IMG/VR virus record: IMGVR_UViG_3300049825_000428
Span: 1 to 26,040 of that record
Length of the DNA: 26,040 bases
Strand: one strand, 5' to 3'
Origin: a virus
Shown: piece after piece, positions 18,612 through 26,040 of the stretch
Numbering within the stretch: the first letter of the stretch is position 1
How the letters are laid out: every line of letters starts with the position of its first letter
Position numbers and translations under genes: made by a program
The notes under the pieces: model-generated
Seen by the model: only the letters and a program-made list of their open reading frames with translations
Database searches by the model: none
What the model was told of the DNA's origin: nothing

Positions 18612-21290
18612 ATGCCAACCAGCGCCATCAATCTTACCTTTGCCGGCGGTGAGGTCGCCCCGGAATTGTACAACCGGGCGGACCAGACCAAATATCAGAG
18701 CGGCCTCGCCCAGTGCCAAAACTTCCTGGTTCAGCGCTTCGGCACGCTGACCAACCGGGCCGGCACCGTCTATCTTGGCCCCTGCGCCCAGTGGATCAGC
18801 GGGGCCAAGGCCTCGCGCATGCTGCCGTTCATCTACAGCGCCAGTGTCACCTACGTCCTGGAGCTGACGCACCAGCGTTTCCGGCTGCTGGCGGATGGCG
18901 CCTATGTGACCGTCACGCCTACCGCATGGTCCAATGTCACCGCCTATGTGATTGGCGATCTGGTCAGCCTGAGCGGGACCAACTACTACTGCCGGCAGGC
19001 GCACACCAACCAGTCGCCGCCCAGTGCGGCCTATTGGATGGCCATGACCGGCAGCTATCTGGAGGTGCCAACCCCCTGGAGCGCGTCCGATCTGCCCTTG
19101 CTGCAAACGGTGCAGAGCGCCGACGTGGTCACGGCCACGCATCAGTCGTACCAGCCCTACGAGATCCGCCGCTACAGCGGCACCAAGTGGACCGTCCAGC
19201 GGGCGGCCATCGTGCCGTCGATCATCGGCCCCACCTCGATTTCGTCGACGGTTGGCGTTGCTGGCGCGGAGGTCTACCTCTACAAGGTCACGGCTGTCGG
19301 TACCGACACCTTCGAGGAGAGCCTGGCCGGCACCATCGCGCCCAAGGTGATCACCGGCATCACCCTGGCGGCTACCGCTGTCGTCACCTCGGTGGCCCAC
19401 GGCTTTGCCAATGGCGATGAAGTGGCGCTGGCTGCCGTGGTCGGCATGGTCGAGATCAATGGGCTGTATGCCACCGTTGCCAATGTGACGGCTAACACCT
19501 TCGAGCTGCTGGGCGTCGATTCCAGCGCCTGGACGGCCTACGTCAGCGGCGGGACGGCGGCCAAGACCGCGTACTCCGTCACCTGCGGGGTTCCCGGCGC
19601 GACCACTCCCAACGTGGTCAGCTGGACCGCGTCGGCAGGGGCCGGCTCGTACAATGTGTACCGCGCCATCAACGGCGTTTTCGGCTTCATCGGCATCGCC
19701 CAGGGCGCCAGCTTCCGCGATACCGGCATCAATCCCAGTACCAGCTACACCCCGCCCACCTACCGAAACCCCTTCATCGGCAGCACCAGCTTGCCGGCGT
19801 GCGTGGCCTACTACCAGCAGCGGCTGATGTTCGCCAACACGACGGCCAAGCCCGAAACCATCTGGGGCAGCCGCATCGGCAACTTCCGCAACTTCACCAT
19901 GTCGCTGCCCGTCCAGGACGACGACGCCGTGACCTGGACCATGGCCGGGCGCCAGGTGCAGACCGTGCGGCACATGATCGAGCTGGGTAAGCTGATCGTC
20001 TTCACCGATGCCGGCGTCTGGACCATCGAGGGCGACACGGACGGCGCGTTGAAGCCGACCGCGATCAACCCCAAGCAGCAGGCCTATGGCGGGGTGGGCA
20101 CGGTGCCGCCCGAAGTGGTGCAGAATACCGTGATTTATGCCTCGGCCCGTGGGGCCGTGCTGCGCGATCTGCGCTACGACTTCCAGGCGGACGGCTACCA
20201 GGGGCGCGACCTGACCGCCTTTGCCCCGCACCTGTTCCAGGGGCGGTCCATCGTCCGCATCGCCTATCAGGAAATGCCGCATAGCGTGCTGTGGGTGGTG
20301 CGGGATGACGGCGTCCTGCTGGGCCTGACCTACGTGCGCGAGCATGACATTTGGGCCTGGCACCGGCATGTGACCGATGGTCTGGTCCTGGACGCATGCG
20401 TGGTGCCGGAAGGCGATGAGGACGCCCTCTACCTGATCGTCCAGCGGACCATCAACGGGGTGGTCCAGCGCTATATCGAGCACGTGGCCGGGCGCACCGT
20501 TGAGGACCTGGCCGTGGATGCCCACTTCGTCGATTGCGGCGTGGTCTACAACGGGCGCAACGCCACGGCGACGACCCTCACCGCTTCGGGTGGCAGCACC
20601 TGGGCCTATGGCGAGTCGTTCACCCTGACGGCCAGCGCGGCGCTGTTCTCGGGTGGCGACGTGGGCAAGTCCTGGCGCTTGACCGGGGCCGATGCCCTGA
20701 CGGTGGATCTGTTGGTGATGGCCTACGGGTCGTCCACCTCGGTCACGGTCACGCCGGCCACCACCGTCCCGGCCAGCCTGCGCGCGGTCGCCACCGCCAC
20801 CTGGTCGGCCCTGATCACCACGATGTCCGGCCTGTCGCACCTGGAAGGCAAGACCGTGGCCATCCTGGCAGATGCCGCCGTGCTGTCCCCGGTGGTGGTC
20901 AGCGGTGGCGCGGTGGCCCTGGGCCGAGCCTATGCCGTGGTCCATGCAGGCTTACCGTACACCAGCCGTGCCCAGACCCTGGATCTGGCGACCGTGCAGG
21001 CGGAAACCTTGGTCGACAAGCAGAAGATCATCCCCCGCGTGACGCTGTCCTTCAAGGATAGTCGCGGTGGCTTTGCCGGCAGTGATCCGGCGGGCGCGAC
21101 CCTGCGCGAGGTCAAGCAGACCCCGGGATCGTCGGTCTTTGGCGCACCCATCGGCCTGTATAGCGGGACGGCAGACGTGGACGTTGGCGCCCAGTGGAGC
21201 CGCACCGGCCGCGTCACGGTGGAGCAGCGCGACCCGCTGCCCATGACCTTGCTGGCGATCATCCCCCGCCTTGAGCAGGGCGGGACCTGA
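18612..21290 (+). CDS. Tail tubular protein B-like (tail nozzle)
   Basis: An 892-residue nozzle protein starting three bases after tail tubular A. The start INLTFAGGEVAPELYNRADQ, followed by K-Y-x-x-G-L-A-Q-C-Q-N-F-L-V-Q-R-F-G, is the T7 gp12-type signature. Two inserted modules are visible. Residues about 104-146 (AWSNVTAYVIGDLVSLSGTN then YYCRQAHTNQSPP) resemble a carbohydrate-binding module of the chitin-binding CBM5/12 kind. Residues about 245-320 (VAHGFANGDEVALAAVVGMV then EINGLYATV, ending YVSGGT) are an FCCH-like module also found in the tailspike. The remainder is a beta-propeller-like body (PETIWGSRIGNFRNFTMSLP). It closes the tail and may touch the host surface. Confidence 0.9.
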   Translation: MPTSAINLTFAGGEVAPELYNRADQTKYQSGLAQCQNFLVQRFGTLTNRAGTVYLGPCAQWISGAKASRMLPFIYSASVTYVLELTHQRFRLLADGAYVTVTPTAWSNVTAYVIGDLVSLSGTNYYCRQAHTNQSPPSAAYWMAMTGSYLEVPTPWSASDLPLLQTVQSADVVTATHQSYQPYEIRRYSGTKWTVQRAAIVPSIIGPTSISSTVGVAGAEVYLYKVTAVGTDTFEESLAGTIAPKVITGITLAATAVVTSVAHGFANGDEVALAAVVGMVEINGLYATVANVTANTFELLGVDSSAWTAYVSGGTAAKTAYSVTCGVPGATTPNVVSWTASAGAGSYNVYRAINGVFGFIGIAQGASFRDTGINPSTSYTPPTYRNPFIGSTSLPACVAYYQQRLMFANTTAKPETIWGSRIGNFRNFTMSLPVQDDDAVTWTMAGRQVQTVRHMIELGKLIVFTDAGVWTIEGDTDGALKPTAINPKQQAYGGVGTVPPEVVQNTVIYASARGAVLRDLRYDFQADGYQGRDLTAFAPHLFQGRSIVRIAYQEMPHSVLWVVRDDGVLLGLTYVREHDIWAWHRHVTDGLVLDACVVPEGDEDALYLIVQRTINGVVQRYIEHVAGRTVEDLAVDAHFVDCGVVYNGRNATATTLTASGGSTWAYGESFTLTASAALFSGGDVGKSWRLTGADALTVDLLVMAYGSSTSVTVTPATTVPASLRAVATATWSALITTMSGLSHLEGKTVAILADAAVLSPVVVSGGAVALGRAYAVVHAGLPYTSRAQTLDLATVQAETLVDKQKIIPRVTLSFKDSRGGFAGSDPAGATLREVKQTPGSSVFGAPIGLYSGTADVDVGAQWSRTGRVTVEQRDPLPMTLLAIIPRLEQGGT

Positions 21291-21291
21291 T

Positions 21292-21771
21292 ATGGCCCTG
21301 GCCCCCCTAGCCCTGTCCCTGGTCGGCACCGGGATGCAGATGAATGCCCAGCGTCAAGCTGGGCAGGCGAACCAGCGCGCCAACAATTTCAACGCGGCGG
21401 TGTCCGAGCAGGAAGCCCGCGATGCGCTCGCCCGTGGCGAAGAGACGGCGGCCAACTACGGCACCCAGATCAAGGGCCTGATCGGCAAGCAGAAGGCGTC
21501 CTACGCGGCCCAAGGGATCGAGGTCAACAGCGGATCAGCGGCCGACGTGCAGGAGAGCGCCCAGGTCATCGGGGACCGCGACCTGCGTACCATCCGGCTG
21601 AACGCCATGCGCGAGTCCTGGGGCTACAAGATGCAGGCCAAGAACTACAAGATTGCCGGCAAGAATGCGGCGACCGCTGGCAACTTCAATGCCGCTGGCA
21701 CCGCGCTGCAAGGCGCTGGCGATGCCTACGGTAAGTATACCGACTACAAGACGCGCACGGCGGGGGCCTGA
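21292..21771 (+). CDS. Internal virion protein (gp14-like)
   Basis: A 159-residue protein; ATG 21292 follows the nozzle stop by one base. The N-terminus is hydrophobic (MALAPLALSLVGTGMQM), then a long Gln/Ala-rich helix follows. The segment GKQKASYAAQGIEVNSGSAA, followed by R-D-L-R-T-I-R-L-N-A-M-R-E-S-W-G-Y, is the conserved core of podovirus core/ejection proteins of the T7 gp14 kind. Such proteins are stored in the head and enter the host envelope with the DNA. Position before two larger ejection genes agrees. Confidence 0.82.
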   Translation: MALAPLALSLVGTGMQMNAQRQAGQANQRANNFNAAVSEQEARDALARGEETAANYGTQIKGLIGKQKASYAAQGIEVNSGSAADVQESAQVIGDRDLRTIRLNAMRESWGYKMQAKNYKIAGKNAATAGNFNAAGTALQGAGDAYGKYTDYKTRTAGA

Positions 21772-21774
21772 GCC

Positions 21775-23484
21775 ATGCCGACCGCCCCCACCCTTGACGG
21801 CCAGCAGATCCAGACCGCGCCCCTGCGCGGCGGCAAGCGGGACGCCAACGTGTCGCCGGATGTCTATGGCGCCGGCATGGCCCAGGGCGTGTCCAGCCTG
21901 GCCAACGACACCCAGCGCATCTGGAACCAAGCCCAGGACCAGGCCAACCAGTCGGCGCTGAACGATGCCCAGGCCCAGGCGGATGCCCAGGCCAACGACC
22001 TGCAACGCGAGCACCAGGGCCTGAGCGGCGAGAACGCGATCAGTCAGGCCGACGCCATCAAGGCCAAGTGGGCCACGGCTACGGGCGACATCGTCAAGAA
22101 GACCCTGACCAACGGCGCCCAGCGTCAGGCCTTCGCCCAGTGGCAGGCGCACCGCACCAACAGCTTCAATTCGGCCATCGACGACCACGCCTTGCGCGAA
22201 GGGCAGCAGCAGCAGGGCGCCGACTATCAGGCGCGGGTGGCCACGGCGGTGCAGCGGGCGGTGTTGAACAAGGACAGCCCCGAGCAGCAGGCCGCCGCCT
22301 TTGCCGACATGGACGCCGCCACCCAGGGCTTTGCCGCTGTGCGGGGCGCCACGCCCGTCCAGGTGCAGGCCCTGTCCCAGCAGAATGCCGGCGCGTTCTA
22401 TGGCGGGATCATCACGGCCCACCTCGATGCCGGCAATGATCTGGCAGCGGCCCGCGTCCTGGACGCGCACAAGGGCGAGATGGACGCCCAGACGGTGTTG
22501 CAGATGTCCAAGGCCACGGACATGGGCAGCACGATGGGCGAGGGTCAGCGCCAAGCCGCTGCGATCTACAGCCCGGGCAAGACCCTAGAGGCGATGTACG
22601 CAGAAGCGGACGGCATCGAAAACCAGAAGGTTCAGGAGGAAACGAAGGCCCGGATTGCCACCAAGTACCGCATTCACAAGCAGACGGTCGCCGACGATCA
22701 GGACCAGTCGTTTCAAGAGGGATGGAAGACCCTGATCACCACGGGCGATCTGTCAGCGATCACCGCGCCCGAACGGGTCCGGATGGGCGATGACAAGTTC
22801 GGTGCCCTGGATGCTGCGGCGGCACGCATGAACAGGCGCGAGGAGGTGAAATCGGACGGATACCGCTTCTACGAGCTGCAAACGCTCTCGTCAGTGTCCG
22901 CGACCCGTGACGACTTCTTGAAGACGAATCTGGCACAGGAGTACGCCAAGGGGAATATTGATCGGTCCGAGTTCAAGGATCTGTCCGGCCTTCAGACCAG
23001 TCTGCGAAATACCGCCGACAAGGCCAGGCAGGACCAGCTTACCTCAGGCATCACCACCCGTAACGAGGTGGTCAACCGCGCCATGGTGGCGGCGGGGCTT
23101 GACCCCGAGGACTATGTCCGCGTCAAAGGGAAGGTGGTGTCGAATCCCAAGTCCATCGAGTTCCGCCGCCAGCTTGACCGCGCACTGGCTGGGATGGTGG
23201 AACCAGGGAAGGAGCCGACGCCCGACCAGGTGCAGGCGGCGGCGGACGGGCTGCTCATCGACCATCCCGAGGTCATCACGGGGTACATCTGGAACACCCC
23301 CAAGCACACGCGCGCCTTTGAGATGCCCGGCGCTGGGCAGGTTGCCTACAGCCCACGACAGGTGCCCAAAGAGTTCTGGGACCAGAAGGTCAGCGCTGCC
23401 GACGCTCGCGGCGAGCAGCTGAGCGATACCGACATTATGGCCATGTGGAATGCCTCAGTAGTCGGTGGCGCCCATGCCAAATGA
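21775..23484 (+). CDS. Internal virion/ejection protein (gp15-like position)
   Basis: A 569-residue protein from ATG 21775, almost entirely helical with high Ala, Gln and Asp content. Residues about 30-130 are Gln/Asn-rich (QRIWNQAQDQANQSALNDAQ), and the middle holds repeated helices, including AARVLDAHKGEMDAQTVLQM, similar to helical-repeat ejection proteins. The C-terminal 150 residues are more mixed (YVRVKGKVVSNPKSIEFRRQ). There is no enzyme motif. It occupies the place of T7 gp15 between the gp14-like and the largest internal proteins. The gene overlaps the next one by 11 bases. The call rests on order and composition. Confidence 0.75.
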   Translation: MPTAPTLDGQQIQTAPLRGGKRDANVSPDVYGAGMAQGVSSLANDTQRIWNQAQDQANQSALNDAQAQADAQANDLQREHQGLSGENAISQADAIKAKWATATGDIVKKTLTNGAQRQAFAQWQAHRTNSFNSAIDDHALREGQQQQGADYQARVATAVQRAVLNKDSPEQQAAAFADMDAATQGFAAVRGATPVQVQALSQQNAGAFYGGIITAHLDAGNDLAAARVLDAHKGEMDAQTVLQMSKATDMGSTMGEGQRQAAAIYSPGKTLEAMYAEADGIENQKVQEETKARIATKYRIHKQTVADDQDQSFQEGWKTLITTGDLSAITAPERVRMGDDKFGALDAAAARMNRREEVKSDGYRFYELQTLSSVSATRDDFLKTNLAQEYAKGNIDRSEFKDLSGLQTSLRNTADKARQDQLTSGITTRNEVVNRAMVAAGLDPEDYVRVKGKVVSNPKSIEFRRQLDRALAGMVEPGKEPTPDQVQAAADGLLIDHPEVITGYIWNTPKHTRAFEMPGAGQVAYSPRQVPKEFWDQKVSAADARGEQLSDTDIMAMWNASVVGGAHAK

Positions 23485-24004
23485 TCTGATCGGCAGTGTC
23501 ACCAGTGGCGCGTTGGCGGCACCTGTCCCCGACCCGGCCCCGCTTGCCCAGGACGTGCCCGACACGACCCAGCCCGAGCGCGACGACCTGTTGGACCAGG
23601 TGATCGGCGCGCGGCGCGCACGGTTGGACGCCAGTCTCCGGAATGCGGTGCGGCAGACGCCGGACACCCATGCGGAAATCCTTGCCCTGTCGACTGCCAC
23701 ACGCTTGCCGGCGGAACTGGTCGCACGCAACCTGGACACCATCCGGCAGAAAGTCCGCCTGAGCGGCATTGATCAGGAGCGTATCCGCAAGGATCATCCT
23801 GAACTAGGCACCTGGCTTGCGGATCCGGATAACTCGGCCATCGGCAGCGACGATGTCCCGGGCCTGGAGAATGTTCACCGGGCCATGCGGCAGCTGGGCG
23901 CCGGCCCCAAGGACGACCCCTGGGCCTACTCCCCCCGGGCTTCCGCTTCGATGAGGCCGGGCACATCCTGGAGCCGCAGGGCGATGGTCTGGCCACGCGC
24001 CTGA
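23474..24004 (+). CDS. N-terminal part of the large ejection/polyvalent protein (frame 1)
   Basis: This frame starts at ATG 23474 and gives 176 residues. The first 154 codons look coding: a helical segment LLDQVIGARRARLDASLRNA, then ILALSTATRLPAELVARNLD and VRLSGIDQERIRKDHPELGT, a usual opening for very large podovirus ejection proteins. After a run of six C at 23931-23936 the frame turns into an Arg/Ser-rich tail and stops at 24004. In the -1 frame the sequence continues as a clear long protein (next entry) without its own start. I conclude that one gene covers both, joined by a sequence error, mutation or programmed slip. Confidence 0.65.
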   Translation: MPNDLIGSVTSGALAAPVPDPAPLAQDVPDTTQPERDDLLDQVIGARRARLDASLRNAVRQTPDTHAEILALSTATRLPAELVARNLDTIRQKVRLSGIDQERIRKDHPELGTWLADPDNSAIGSDDVPGLENVHRAMRQLGAGPKDDPWAYSPRASASMRPGTSWSRRAMVWPRA

Positions 24005-26040
24005 ATGGCATCCCCGAGCTGCAAGCCGAACTGCGCCGCCGGGGCGACGACGCCGCCGCCGAGGCGATGGACCGGGCGCAGAACGTCAGCGACTTGGGGC
24101 AACGCTTTGGCATCTGGTCGGACTACGTGGCGGGCATGGCCTCGTCCACGCTTGCTACCCGGCGCATGCTGGGCACGGATACCTACGACGACCGAACTGC
24201 GACGGGGGATCTTGCCCAGGCGAGCGCGGACCGCTCCCCGGGCATCATGGGTGACCTGCGGCGCGGCATCGGCGGCGTGGCGGGCGATGCTCCCCTCCTG
24301 GCCATCGGTGGCGTTTTTGGCCGCGTTTCTTCTGGTCTGATGCAAGCCACCCGTGCCCGGGCTATCCTGGAGCCGCTCCTGGGCCGGGCCGGCGCCAAGT
24401 ACGCCGGCAATGCCGCCCTCGCCGCCGCTTCGGTTCAGCCCCTGGCCATCCGCGAGGGCATCAATGATGCGGACCAGCAGGGCGCGGCCTATGGCGCCAT
24501 GTCCTGGCTGATCGAGACGGCGGTTCCTGGTGCCTTCGGACGTACCGGTATCCAGCGTGTCCTGACCCCGGGGGTTGACGACCTGTCCGCCGCCTGGACT
24601 GGCGCTGGCCGCCACTTGCTGACCCATGCCGGGCTTGAGGCCGGGGATGAGACGGCGACCGAGTTAGGCCACGCCTTGCAGGAGTCCTTCAGCGGTGCCA
24701 ATCCCAACGCCCTGGACCCTGACCAGTTGATGCGCCGGTTGACCGTCGCCGGCCTGCTGGGCGGTGCCATGGGTGGCGTTCTGACCGCGCCCGAGGCCAT
24801 CCGTGGGCGCATGGAGGAGCAGGCCCTGAACCTGCGGCAGTCAGCCCGGGAAGCCGTTGCCCTGCGTCAGGCATTCGCTGCGGTCCAGGCGACGCCGGTC
24901 CGCGAACGCTCCCCCGAGCGCCTGGCCGATCTTGCCACCGCGTCGACCGGCGGAACGGGCGAGCGGGTCTATTTCCAGCAGAAGGCATGGGACGACCACT
25001 GGCGCGGGCGCGGGCAAGATCCGGATGCCATGGCCCGAGCGATGGGCGTTGACCCCCAAGCCCTGGCCACCGCGCGCGGGTCGGGTGCCCAGATCGCCGT
25101 CCCTACCGGGCGCTTCCTGTCCCAGACGGGCAGCGAGGATGCGCCACTGATCGAACAAGCCACCATGCGGCCCGAGGCTGTGGCCGGCGCCAACCTGGAC
25201 GACGGGTCCAACGCCCTGCGCGCCCAGGTCGAGGGGCTGATGGCTGGCCAGGTGGGGCAGGCCACCAAGGACCAGCCGGACGCCAGCGCCGCCACCCAGA
25301 CCGATGCCCAGCGCATCCATACGGCTGTCGCTGACCAGCTTGCCACCGCAGGAGCCAGCGAGCGCACCACCCGCCATCAGGCGGCCCTCTGGTCCGAGGC
25401 CTTCGCAACCTTCGCTGACCGTTTCAATGCTGGGCGCCGGGCCAAGGTCGAGGACGCCGCCGCCAAGCAGTGGGCCAAGGATCACAGCGGCAACCAGCCA
25501 ATGAAGACCGGCGCCGATGGCGCGGTCAATCCCGATTGGCAGCAGACCCTGGACGCCGCAGAAGCCGCCACCCCCAAGGTGTCGGCCTGGGACCTGTTCA
25601 GCCGGTATCAGCTCACGGTGGCCAAGCGGCGCTTGGCGGATGCGCCGCAGGCGGGGCGGAATCTTGCCCAGCCGGCGTACCATGGGACGGGCAACAGCGA
25701 GCCGTACGACCGCTTTGCCTATGACAAGGTCGGCGGGCCGGGTGGTGAGGGCGCGCAGGCCTTCGGGCATGGGCTCTACTTCACCGGGAAGAAGGAGATT
25801 GCTGCTCATTATCGGGCCGCTCTCTCCAAGGCGGCTTTCCCCGATGGTGATCCGCGCAACGGCATTGCGACCCTCCTGGCGGCCAAAGGCGAGGAGGCTT
25901 TGGCGACGATCCGTAAGGCATACGCGAGCTTGGGGGACCAGTTAGAGTCTGCCATCATCGAAGCTCGCGCCGCCAACGAGAAACGCGGGCGAATCTACAC
26001 TGCCGAGATCCCCGATGACCACGAAATGCTGGCGTGGGAC
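23935..26040 (+). CDS. Large ejection/polyvalent protein, continuation with ADP-ribosyltransferase-like domain (partial)
   Basis: This frame is open from the C-run to the window end (about 702 codons) with no credible start, so it is the continuation of the 23474 gene by -1 frame change. It begins GFRFDEAGHILEPQGDGLAT. Hydrophobic Gly/Ala-rich helices near 24240-24540 (GIGGVAGDAPLLAIGGVFGR) could insert into membranes. Near 24960-25190 comes a module common in large phage polyvalent proteins (RVYFQQKAWDDHW...IAVPTGRFL). From about 25675 the motifs AYHGTGNSEPYDRFAYDKVG, AFGHGLYFTGKKEIAAHY and YTAEIPDDHEMLAWD match the ART-PolyVal type of ADP-ribosyltransferase; H-G-T and G-L-Y-F are the NAD-binding strand signatures. 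The end is outside the window. Confidence 0.8.

Noticed and set aside
18444-20945. 833-codon open frame on the minus strand
   Set aside because: It lies wholly antisense to tail tubular proteins A and B, is very rich in Gly, His, Arg and Asp, and has no recognisable motif. Long antisense frames are expected in GC-rich coding DNA.
1-26040. CRISPR arrays or insertion sequences
   Set aside because: I saw no regularly spaced repeats and no transposase gene in either strand.

Overview
The window is 26 kb of a temperate, short-tailed (podovirus-type) bacteriophage genome with GC-rich, mostly tightly packed genes. I recognise a tyrosine integrase, a divergent CI/Cro-like switch, a terminase pair, a T7-type head-to-tail connector (portal), Bbp19-like and Bbp16-like small proteins, a GP7-type major capsid protein, tail tubular proteins A and B, and a set of internal virion (ejection) proteins. 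This order resembles Bordetella phage BPP-1 and related podoviruses. The host is probably a GC-rich proteobacterium. That is inferred from composition (41 G/C in 60 bases at 16441-16500) and from a half tRNA-Arg(CCT) beside the integrase; the species cannot be named from the sequence. Phage genes lie on both sides of this presumed attP site, which suggests an unintegrated phage genome rather than a prophage end.

Layout. Positions 1-2601, minus strand: an early operon of eight reading frames with mostly overlapping stops and starts. It begins with a small Cro-like HTH gene and runs off the left edge; one conserved phage gene is split by a frameshift. Positions 2602-2672: divergent operator/promoter region. 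Positions 2673-3158: CI-like repressor without a protease domain. Positions 3414-4093: a low-GC secreted-protein gene (moron candidate) and a small gene. Positions 4187-5206: integrase. Positions 5215-5769: about 550 bp without a convincing gene but rich in structure (half tRNA, two related hairpins, an antisense tRNA-like relic, an AT-rich tandem repeat). Positions 5770-10576: three small genes, terminase, an acetyltransferase and small membrane or lipid-anchored proteins. Positions 10619-17945: portal and head genes, including a tailspike-like gene with an in-frame stop near its start. Positions 17988-26040: tail tube and nozzle genes, internal virion proteins, and a large polyvalent-type protein whose end, an ADP-ribosyltransferase-like domain, is cut by the window edge.

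How it fits together. The repressor and Cro-like protein would set lysogeny versus lysis, and the integrase would recombine at the tRNA-derived site. In the lytic phase the early operon is expressed first, then terminase, head and tail genes. Three expression signals stand out. An identical promoter-like block sits just before the acetyltransferase and scaffold genes and appears to give leaderless mRNAs. A hairpin with compensatory base changes is joined to the ribosome binding site of portal, capsid and cement genes. Near the end, a run of six C marks a -1 frame change inside the large ejection protein gene. No lysis enzyme, replication gene, reverse transcriptase or CRISPR array is visible here.
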